From positions 1 through 12,330 of the forward strand of contig JALHTV010000209.1 of assembly GCA_022866005.1 (NCBI GenBank): a DNA stretch of 12,330 nucleotides, written 5' to 3'. Position numbers and translations under genes: made by a program. Below are positions 7,180 through 12,330 of this stretch, in pieces. A model generated the notes under the pieces. That model searched no databases. It was not told the DNA's origin and saw only the letters and a list, made by a program, of their open reading frames with translations. This DNA comes from Phycisphaerae bacterium. Lineage in GTDB: Bacteria; Planctomycetota; Phycisphaerae; SM23-33. Position 1 is the first letter of the stretch, and every line of letters begins with the position of its first letter.

Positions 7180-7293
7180 CTAGCCCTGGCGCTGCTTATG
7201 CTTGGGGTTCGAGCAGATCACCCGCACCACGCCCCTGCGGCGGATGATCTTGCAGTTCTCGCATATTCTCTTGACTGACGTTCGTACCTTCAC
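7180..7293 (-). CDS. rpmJ: 50S ribosomal protein L36 (GTG start)
   Basis: A 37-residue protein, the smallest ribosomal protein of the large subunit. Translation of the minus strand from GTG 7293 gives (V/M)KVRTSVKRICENCKIIRR and continues to SNPKHKQRQG before TAG. The zinc-ribbon ligands Cys11, Cys14, Cys27 and His32 are all present, so this is the C+ form. No ATG is available at the conserved start. The GTG has GAGGTG six bases upstream (7300-7305), which supports it. The gene lies between map and rpsM, the usual place, but without infA before it. Confidence 0.96.
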   Translation of the reverse strand: MKVRTSVKRICENCKIIRRRGVVRVICSNPKHKQRQG

Positions 7294-7299
7294 GCTTCA

Positions 7300-7305
7300 C
7301 ACCTC
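7300..7305 (-). promoter_or_regulatory. Ribosome binding site for the GTG start of rpmJ
   Basis: GAGGTG on the minus strand, six bases before GTG 7293, in the 30-base gap after map. It decides the start, since the gene has no ATG there. Confidence 0.65.
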
Positions 7306-7323
7306 GTCGCGCCACCGGCGGAC

Positions 7324-8121
7324 CTAGCGGCCGTCGGTCAACACCGTGATTCCCGCGCTCATCACGGCGATCGTGTGCTCAAAATGCGCCGACGGCAGCC
7401 GGTCGGCCGTCACCACCGTCCAACCGTCCGGGGCGTACTCCACCGCCGGACCGCCCATGTTCACCATGGGCTCCACCGCCAGGACCAGGCCCGGCTCCAG
7501 CACAATGTCGTTGGCCTGCAACTCGCGGGAGACGAAGTTGGGGACCTTGGGGTCCTCATGCATCGTCTGCCCGATGCCGTGTCCGACAAACTCCCGGACC
7601 ACCGAGAAGCCTTCGCTCTCGACGTACTCCTGCATGGCCGCGGCCACCTCGCTCCAGTGGCCGTGCGGCCGAACCATGCGGACGGCCATTTCCAGGCAGT
7701 TCCGCGTGACGTCCACCAGGTGGCGGACCTCCGGGGCCACCGAGCCGACGAGGAACGTCTCGGCCGCGTCGCCGCACCAGCCGTCGAGCTTCACGCCGAA
7801 GTCGATGCTGACGATCTGCCCATCGCGGATGACGCGGTCGGCCGAGGGGATCCCGTGGACCACCTCCTCGTTGATGGACACGCAGAGGTTGCCCGGGAAC
7901 GGTCCGGCGCCGCTGCGTCCCGGGACGCCCTTGAACAGGCATTGGGCCCCGTGCTCGCGGCACATCTGCTCGGCTTCGGCGTCCAGTTGTTTGGTTGTCA
8001 CGTCTGGGGCGATCATCTCGCCCAGGCGGTCCAGCACGCTTCGAACGATCCGTCCGGCGCGACGCATCCGTTCGATCTCCTGCAGCGTCTTCAGCCGGAT
8101 CGTCACGGGTGCGTCCTTCAT
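7324..8121 (-). CDS. map: Methionine aminopeptidase, type I
   Basis: A 265-residue dinuclear-metal enzyme that removes the initiator methionine from new proteins. All expected ligands are visible: Asp107 (VSIDFG), Asp118 (CGDAAETF), His181 (FVGHGIG), Glu217 (AVEPMV) and Glu248 (FEHTIAV), with substrate-site His89 (VVHGIP). There is no N-terminal SH3-binding or zinc-finger extension, so it is the short bacterial type Ia form. The ATG overlaps the adk stop (ATGA), indicating coupled translation. It ends in TAG, 30 bases before rpmJ. Confidence 0.97.
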   Translation of the reverse strand: MKDAPVTIRLKTLQEIERMRRAGRIVRSVLDRLGEMIAPDVTTKQLDAEAEQMCREHGAQCLFKGVPGRSGAGPFPGNLCVSINEEVVHGIPSADRVIRDGQIVSIDFGVKLDGWCGDAAETFLVGSVAPEVRHLVDVTRNCLEMAVRMVRPHGHWSEVAAAMQEYVESEGFSVVREFVGHGIGQTMHEDPKVPNFVSRELQANDIVLEPGLVLAVEPMVNMGGPAVEYAPDGWTVVTADRLPSAHFEHTIAVMSAGITVLTDGR

Positions 8122-8783
8122 CGGCTGCCGACCCCCAGGGCCGCCAATTCGGCCGCCAGGGTCTTCAGCACGGCGTCGGGGGTGCCGCCGCCGTCCACGT
8201 CGATCACCTTCAGTCCCGGACGGGCCCGGTAATACGCGATCACCGGTTCGGTCTGCCGGCGGTAGGCCTCCAGCCGACGTCGGACGACCTCTTCGCGGTC
8301 GTCGTCGCGCTGGACCAGCTTGGCGCCGCAGTCATCGCACACGCCTTCCTTGCGGGGCCGCAGGGTCTCGACGTGGTAGACCTTGCCGCACTGGGGGCAG
8401 CTCCGCCTCCCGCTAATCCGTCGCACGATCATGGCCTCATCGGCGCCCATCACCCCGACGGCGTCCAGCGCCTTGCCGGCCTTGGCGAGCTGGGCGTCCA
8501 GGGCCGCGGCCTGCTCGACCGTCCGCGGAAAGCCGTCCAGCAACAGCCCCGACGCGTTGTTAGCGCCCAACGCCGCGGCCATCACGTCCACGACGATGTC
8601 ATCCGGCACCAACTTGCCGGTGTCCATGTACTCCGCCAGATTCTTGCCCAGGGCGGTCCCCGCGGCCTTCTCGGCCCGCAGGATGTCACCGCTGGACAGG
8701 TGGCGCCAGCCGAACCTGGCCGTCAGCTTCTTTGCCTGGGTGCCCTTGCCGGCGCCCGGTGGACCCATCAGCACGATTCTCAC
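8118..8783 (-). CDS. adk: Adenylate kinase with zinc-type LID domain
   Basis: A 221-residue enzyme that interconverts ATP + AMP and 2 ADP, balancing the adenylate pool. The P-loop GPPGAGKGT is at residues 8-16, the AMP-binding segment includes LSSGDILR, and DGFPR is at 83-87. The LID carries Cys129-x2-Cys132 and Cys149-x2-Cys152 around YHVETLRPRKEGVC, the zinc-binding form. The start is GTG 8783, overlapping the secY TGA (GTGA), and it puts the P-loop at the normal distance. An open frame upstream of it is only the shadow of secY. Its stop overlaps the map start. Confidence 0.97.
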   Translation of the reverse strand: MRIVLMGPPGAGKGTQAKKLTARFGWRHLSSGDILRAEKAAGTALGKNLAEYMDTGKLVPDDIVVDVMAAALGANNASGLLLDGFPRTVEQAAALDAQLAKAGKALDAVGVMGADEAMIVRRISGRRSCPQCGKVYHVETLRPRKEGVCDDCGAKLVQRDDDREEVVRRRLEAYRRQTEPVIAYYRARPGLKVIDVDGGGTPDAVLKTLAAELAALGVGSR

Positions 8784-10360
8784 GTGTAGGCCCCCTTGAT
8801 CCGGGTGCTGCCGCCCAGGAAACCGCCATAGTTCCGCATGACCAGGTTGGCCTCGATGCGCTGGACCAGGTCCAGCGCCACCGACACGGTAATCAGCAGG
8901 CCCGTGCCGCCCAGGAACGCCGAAATGCCGTAGGGCACCTTCATCCACAAGGCCACCACCTCGGGGATCACCGCGATGAGCGCCAAGAAGGCCGCCCCGC
9001 AGTAGGTGATGCGTTCCATCACGCGTTCCAGGTATTCCGCCGTCCTCCGGCCGGGGCGCAGACCGGGGATGAAGCTGCCGTGGTTCTGCAACTGCTCGGC
9101 CATCTCCGGGGGACGGAACTGCACCGTCGTCCAGAAGTACGCGAAGAAGAAGATCAGACCGATGTAGCACACTTGGTAGACGTAGCTGCTCATCTGGAAC
9201 GCCCCCCCCAGGGCCTCGGTGACGCCGTTGCGATAGGCCCGGGCCAGCCAGTTGAACAGCGTGCTGGGGAACAGCATCAGCGACGAGGCGAAGATGATCG
9301 GCATCACCCCGCCGTGGTTGACCCGCAGGGGCAGGTACTGCCGTTGCCCCCCGTAGACCCGCCGCCCGCGAGTCAGCTTGGCCTGCTGGACGGGGATCCG
9401 CCGCTGGCCCTGGGTAATCAGGATCGCCCCGGCCACCACCAGGAAGAACATCAACACCAGCACCAGGATGCGGAGCGGGCCCATCTGTCCTTCGGTGGTG
9501 CCGGTCAGGGAGAACGTCGCGTTGCGGCCGAGCATGCGGATCGCCGCGGGCATGCGGGAGATGATGCCCGCCATGATCAGCAGGCTGATCCCGTTGCCGA
9601 TGCCGTACTCGTCAATCTGCTCGCCCAGCCACATCAGGAAGACCGTCCCCGCCGTCAGGCCGAGCACGCCCATCAGGAAGATGATGCTCGAACCGGCGTA
9701 TTCGCTGTACACCCTGCCCCCGGCCTCGTCGGCCCCGCTAACCATGATCCTCATCCACACCACGGCCTGGATCAGGCATAGCACCACGGTGGCGTAGCGG
9801 GTGTATTCCTGGATCTTCTTGTACCCGGCCGGGCCTTCCTTCTGGATCTTCTCCAGCGCCGGCACGACGGTGGTCAGCAGTTGGAAGATAATCGAGGCCG
9901 AGATATAGGGCATGATCCCCAGGCCGAACAGCGTGGTCCGCAGGTTCCCGCCGGTCAGCATGGTGTAGTATTCCATCGCCTGGCCGAAGGGCCCCTGCTG
10001 TTGCTGCTCCACCCAGCCGCGGATCTTCTCCTGGTCCAGCCCGGGCAGCGGCACGTGGAAACCGATGCGGTAGATGCACAGCAGCACCAGCGTGAAGGCC
10101 AGCTTCTGGAGCAGCTCGGGGATGGCGAAGATGTTCTCCAGCGCCCGCCGCACCGGCGAGTCGGCGATGAGGGCGTAGTAATACGCGCCCAGCACCGACA
10201 GCCCCGCCACCACGCCCATGACGGCCCCCACCACCCACTCACCGGAGGGCTGCTGGCGGGTCAGCACCGGCCAGAGCGCAAAGACGCTGCCGCCGATCAG
10301 CCACGCGGCCACGTCTACCAACAGCACTCCGACCACCACTCGGAAGGCCCTGAAAAGCAT
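8780..10360 (-). CDS. secY: Preprotein translocase channel subunit SecY with N-terminal extension
   Basis: The central pore of the Sec translocon in the inner membrane. Conserved SecY parts include LENIFAIPELLQKLAFTLVL (residues 74-93), GIMPYISASIIFQLLT (148-163), GEQIDEYGIGNGISLLIM (246-263), the cytoplasmic RRIPVQQAK loop, NHGGVMPIIFASSL, and PGLRPGRRTAEYL. At 526 residues it is about 80 longer than E. coli SecY (443). Nearly all the excess is residues 1-71, before the normal start of the family. This part has two hydrophobic stretches (about 8-33 and 42-66) that look like additional membrane helices, for 12 in total. ATG 10360 has AAGGA eight bases upstream. I found no in-frame start with a good binding site near residue 72, so the extension is probably translated. 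It lies 39 bases after rplO and ends in TGA overlapping adk. Confidence 0.96.
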   Translation of the reverse strand: MLFRAFRVVVGVLLVDVAAWLIGGSVFALWPVLTRQQPSGEWVVGAVMGVVAGLSVLGAYYYALIADSPVRRALENIFAIPELLQKLAFTLVLLCIYRIGFHVPLPGLDQEKIRGWVEQQQQGPFGQAMEYYTMLTGGNLRTTLFGLGIMPYISASIIFQLLTTVVPALEKIQKEGPAGYKKIQEYTRYATVVLCLIQAVVWMRIMVSGADEAGGRVYSEYAGSSIIFLMGVLGLTAGTVFLMWLGEQIDEYGIGNGISLLIMAGIISRMPAAIRMLGRNATFSLTGTTEGQMGPLRILVLVLMFFLVVAGAILITQGQRRIPVQQAKLTRGRRVYGGQRQYLPLRVNHGGVMPIIFASSLMLFPSTLFNWLARAYRNGVTEALGGAFQMSSYVYQVCYIGLIFFFAYFWTTVQFRPPEMAEQLQNHGSFIPGLRPGRRTAEYLERVMERITYCGAAFLALIAVIPEVVALWMKVPYGISAFLGGTGLLITVSVALDLVQRIEANLVMRNYGGFLGGSTRIKGAYT

Positions 10361-10368
10361 TCAGTCAG

Positions 10369-10373
10369 TCCTT
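10369..10373 (-). promoter_or_regulatory. Ribosome binding site supporting the extended secY start
   Basis: AAGGA on the minus strand lies eight bases before ATG 10360. It argues that the long N-terminal form of SecY is the one made. Confidence 0.6.
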
Positions 10374-10399
10374 ACTCGCGCTCGCCTCATCCGGTGCCG

Positions 10400-10852
10400 C
10401 TATGCGTCTTGCGTCTGCTTGGCCGTCCCGCCGGCCTGGGTAATCTTCTGCCGGGCCGACTCGGAGAACCGATCGGCCGTGACGGTCAGGGGCTTGGTCA
10501 GCTCACCGCCGCCGAGGACCTTGACGGGCTTGTCGGCGTCGCTGACCAGCCCCGCCTGGGCCATCGCCGCGGCATCGACCTCGCTATGGGCCTTGAAGCT
10601 GCCCAGGTCGGCCACGTTGACGATCTGGTACTCCTTGCGGAACGGGGCGTTGGTGAATCCCCGCTTGGGGATCCTGGCCAAGACGGGGTTCTGCCCGCCC
10701 TCGTAGCCTAGGCGCTTGCCGCTTCCGGCCCGGGCGCCCATGCCCTTGGTCCCGCGCCCGCAGGTCTTGCCGCGCCCGCTCCCGGGCCCGCGGCCTCGGC
10801 GCCTGCTGGTCCGGTGTCGCCCGGCCTTGTGAAGGATCTCGTCCAGCCTCAT
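10400..10852 (-). CDS. rplO: 50S ribosomal protein L15
   Basis: L15, 150 residues, a late-assembly protein of the large subunit. The Gly/Arg-rich N-terminus (RRRGRGPGSGRGKTCGRG), then GYEGGQNPVLARIPKRGF and the VKVLGGGELTKPLTV segment identify it. The ATG overlaps the rpsE stop as ATGA, so there is no room for rpmD (L30), which commonly lies between them. A short C-terminal tail (TAKQTQDA) follows the family end. It ends in TAG. Confidence 0.97.
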   Translation of the reverse strand: MRLDEILHKAGRHRTSRRRGRGPGSGRGKTCGRGTKGMGARAGSGKRLGYEGGQNPVLARIPKRGFTNAPFRKEYQIVNVADLGSFKAHSEVDAAAMAQAGLVSDADKPVKVLGGGELTKPLTVTADRFSESARQKITQAGGTAKQTQDA

Positions 10853-11355
10853 TCGATCTTCACTCCTCGCAACTGGCTGATGCCCTCGGCCGTGCGCAGG
10901 CTCACAAGGGCCGCCAACCCGGCTTTGAGCAGGTTCTTGGGCGAGGTCGAGCCATAGGCCTTGCTCAACACGTTCTGGATGCCCGCCAGTCGCAGCAGCG
11001 GACGGAGCTTCTTGCCCGCGATGACGCCCGTGCCGTCGGAGGCGGGCACCAGCACCACCTTCGACGCCCCGCACCGCCCGGTGACCTGGTGCGGAAGGGT
11101 CGTGCCCTTGAGGTTCACCGACACGAGGTTATTCTTGGCGTCGGCGATGCCCTTGTCGACCGCCCCGGGCACCTCGTTGGCCTTGCCGTAGCCCAGGCCC
11201 ACGTGGCCGTGGCGGTCGCCCACCACCACCAGCGCGGCGAAGCTGAATCTCCTGCCGCCCTTGACCACCTTGGCGCAGCGGTAGATCTGCACCACGCTTT
11301 CCTCGAGGGGACTCGCCAGCCCTTCAGACGCCACGCGATGTTCCTGAGCTGCCAC
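10849..11355 (-). CDS. rpsE: 30S ribosomal protein S5 (GTG start)
   Basis: S5, 168 residues, of the small subunit near the mRNA entry site and decoding centre; it affects translational accuracy. Family segments are KVVKGGRRFSFAALVVVGD (residues 29-47), GHVGLGYGKANEVPGAV, and ASDGTGVIAGKKLRPLL. The start is GTG 11355, with AGGAG about nine bases upstream. This gives an N-terminus of about 15-20 non-conserved residues before the S5 domain, which is usual. It lies 21 bases after rplR. Its TGA overlaps the rplO start. Confidence 0.96.
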   Translation of the reverse strand: MAAQEHRVASEGLASPLEESVVQIYRCAKVVKGGRRFSFAALVVVGDRHGHVGLGYGKANEVPGAVDKGIADAKNNLVSVNLKGTTLPHQVTGRCGASKVVLVPASDGTGVIAGKKLRPLLRLAGIQNVLSKAYGSTSPKNLLKAGLAALVSLRTAEGISQLRGVKIE

Positions 11356-11376
11356 GATCTGCCGCTCCTATGCTGC

Positions 11377-11748
11377 CTAGAATTCCAGCCCGCCCTTGCG
11401 GGCCGCCTCGGCCAGTTCCCGAACCCGGCCGTGGTAGGGAAATCCATTGCGGTCGAAGACGACCTTCTTGATGCCCACCTTGGCGGCCTTGACCGCCAGC
11501 TCCGTGCCCACCACCGTCGCGGCGGCCTTGTTGCCGCCCTTGCGGCTCAGACGCTCCCGCAGGGGCTTTTCCATCGACGAGGCCGCGACCAGCGTCCGCC
11601 TGGCCGTGTCGTCGATGATCTGCGCGTAAATGTTCGTGTGGCTGCGGAAGACCGTCAGCCGCGGGCGCTGGGGCGTGCCTGTGACGCTCTTGCGCACCCG
11701 GCGCTTCCGCCGCAGACGCCTGAGAAGTTTTTTGACTATTGGCTTCAT
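11377..11748 (-). CDS. rplR: 50S ribosomal protein L18
   Basis: L18, 123 residues, a 5S rRNA-binding protein of the central protuberance. A very basic N-terminus (KKLLRRLRRKRRVRKSVTGT) leads into QRPRLTVFRSHTNIYAQIIDD, and the end FDRNGFPYHGRVRELAEAAR is typical. I chose ATG 11748 because it gives the family's usual length and N-terminus. A GTG at 11793 in the same frame would add 15 residues and begin ten bases after the rplF stop, so it is a possible alternative. The ribosome binding site before 11748 is weak. It ends in TAG. Confidence 0.95.
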   Translation of the reverse strand: MKPIVKKLLRRLRRKRRVRKSVTGTPQRPRLTVFRSHTNIYAQIIDDTARRTLVAASSMEKPLRERLSRKGGNKAAATVVGTELAVKAAKVGIKKVVFDRNGFPYHGRVRELAEAARKGGLEF

Positions 11749-11802
11749 GATTCTGCCCTGCTGCGCCTTCCTGCACCCAAGGCCGTGTCTCACCAGGCGG
11801 CC

Positions 11803-12006
11803 TTAGGCTCCGGTCGCGCCCACGAAGGCCTTGCCCACCTTCCTGCGAACCCGCTCACCGGCGTATCGGACGCCCTTGCCCTTGTAGGGTTCCGGCGGCC
11901 GGGCCCTGCGGACGGCCGCGGCGAACTCACCCACCGCCTGCTTGTCGGCCCCGGAGACCATAAACCGGGCCGGTTCGCTGTCACCGCGGGCCTGCGGTGT
12001 CTGGAC
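11803..12006 (-). pseudogene. rplF: C-terminal part of L6, separated from the N-terminal part by an in-frame TAG
   Basis: Directly after the TAG at 12007-12009 and in the same frame, 67 more codons run to a TAA at 11803-11805. They encode unmistakable L6 C-terminal sequence: FMVSGADKQAVGEFAA and RARPPEPYKGKGVRYAGE, the conserved rRNA-contacting end. There is no frameshift or missing segment between the halves. The only ATG in this part (11961) has no Shine-Dalgarno and starts in the middle of the domain, so separate translation is unlikely. If the TAG is an error, this is simply the end of one intact rplF. If real, this region is either lost or reached by readthrough. Confidence 0.8.
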
Positions 12007-12009
12007 CTA
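12007..12009 (-). other. In-frame amber codon within rplF
   Basis: Read on the minus strand the context is TCG GTG TAG GTC CAG ACA. A single base change to GAG, CAG or AAG would restore a continuous L6 reading frame. No stem-loop or selenocysteine/pyrrolysine-type signal is evident around it. Confidence 0.9.
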
Positions 12010-12330
12010 CACCGACAGGTCAGCGGGGATCTGGCACACCACCGGGTGGCTGAATCCGCAAGTCAGGGTGAACTTCTTGCCCTGCACCTGCACGCCAAAG
12101 CCCACACCGTAGACCTCCAGCTTGCGGGAGTAACCCTTGGAGCAGCCTTCGACCATGTTGGCGATCAGGCTGCGGGTCATCCCATGGAGGCTGCGGCTGA
12201 GCCGGTTATCCACGGGGCGGGTCACCACCACCGTCTTGGCTGCGGCGTCCACGGCCACGGAGACCTCCGGCCGGTGCGTCCAGGTGAGCTTGCCCTTGGG
12301 GCCTTCCACCGAGACGGTGCGTCCGGAGAC
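12007..12330 (-). CDS. rplF: 50S ribosomal protein L6, N-terminal part, ends at premature TAG; 5' end outside window
   Basis: L6 binds 23S rRNA near the sarcin-ricin loop and the factor-binding site. The visible 107 residues begin VSGRTVSVEGPKGKLTW, matching the early first domain, so about 15-20 N-terminal residues lie outside the window. Further family matches are NRLSRSLHGMTRSLIANMV and KLEVYGVGFGVQVQGKKFTL, then GFSHPV. The frame ends at TAG after IPADLSV, where relatives continue with a residue such as Glu and then VPTP-like sequence. L6 needs its second domain for rRNA binding, so a protein stopping here should not work. See the separate entry for the in-frame continuation. Confidence 0.9.
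   Translation of the reverse strand, partial: VSGRTVSVEGPKGKLTWTHRPEVSVAVDAAAKTVVVTRPVDNRLSRSLHGMTRSLIANMVEGCSKGYSRKLEVYGVGFGVQVQGKKFTLTCGFSHPVVCQIPADLSV

Noticed and set aside
7346..8416. A 356-codon plus-strand open frame opposite map and adk
   Set aside because: It is antisense to two genes with complete catalytic residues, and its composition is low-complexity Pro/Arg/Ser-rich.
8732..9781. A 349-codon plus-strand open frame opposite secY, rich in His, Gln and Asp
   Set aside because: The His/Gln/Asp bias is the complement of hydrophobic membrane codons in secY, not a real metal-binding protein.
11790..11984. A 64-codon open frame after the rplF interruption in another reading frame
   Set aside because: The original L6 frame, not this one, carries the conserved C-terminal sequence, so this is a shadow and no frameshift is needed.
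12007..12009. Reassignment of TAG to an amino acid in this organism
   Set aside because: Nine genes in the window end at TAG at the expected protein ends, so TAG works as a stop here.
1..12330. CRISPR arrays, tRNA or rRNA genes, insertion sequences, attachment sites
   Set aside because: Both strands are almost filled with housekeeping genes and none of these structures was seen.

Overview
The window is a compact, GC-rich bacterial chromosome segment. It carries the distal part of the ribosomal protein mega-cluster (spc and alpha operon genes) on the minus strand. This runs head-on into a purine biosynthesis gene pair on the plus strand. The gene content and some features recall the Planctomycetota, perhaps the Phycisphaerae: no rpmD between rpsE and rplO, adk and map inside the cluster, a long-type purL next to purQ, and enlarged SecY and L17 proteins. 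That assignment is an inference; only a bacterial origin is certain.

Plus strand, 1-2739: the 3' part of purL (its 5' end lies outside the window), purQ, and a small HExxH zincin-type protease. The three are tightly spaced and probably co-transcribed. PurL and PurQ form the FGAM synthase that catalyses the fourth step of de novo purine synthesis. The zincin's role there is unknown.

Minus strand, 12330 down to 2778, in transcription order: rplF (5' end outside the window), rplR, rpsE, rplO, secY, adk, map, rpmJ, rpsM, rpsK, rpsD, rpoA, rplQ, a HIT-family protein and an exported cyclophilin-type prolyl isomerase. Gaps range from start/stop overlaps (rpsE/rplO, secY/adk, adk/map) to about 60 bases, and no convincing internal promoter is seen. 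The run makes ribosomal proteins, the translocon channel SecY, adenylate kinase, methionine aminopeptidase and the RNA polymerase alpha subunit. The last two genes are an addition to the classical alpha operon. Two genes often found in this order, rpmD (L30) and infA (IF-1), are absent from their usual places.

The strangest observation is an in-frame TAG inside rplF (12007-12009), with recognisable L6 sequence in the same frame on both sides. TAG is also the ordinary stop of nine genes here, so general amber reassignment is unlikely. A point mutation or base error in the assembly is the simplest reading. The next most notable feature is a SecY with about 71 extra N-terminal residues that appear to hold two more membrane helices.

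No tRNA, rRNA, CRISPR array, insertion sequence or gene-free stretch over 300 bases was found. I see no evidence of a wholly new system: this is mainly housekeeping DNA with a few lineage-specific or possibly erroneous details.
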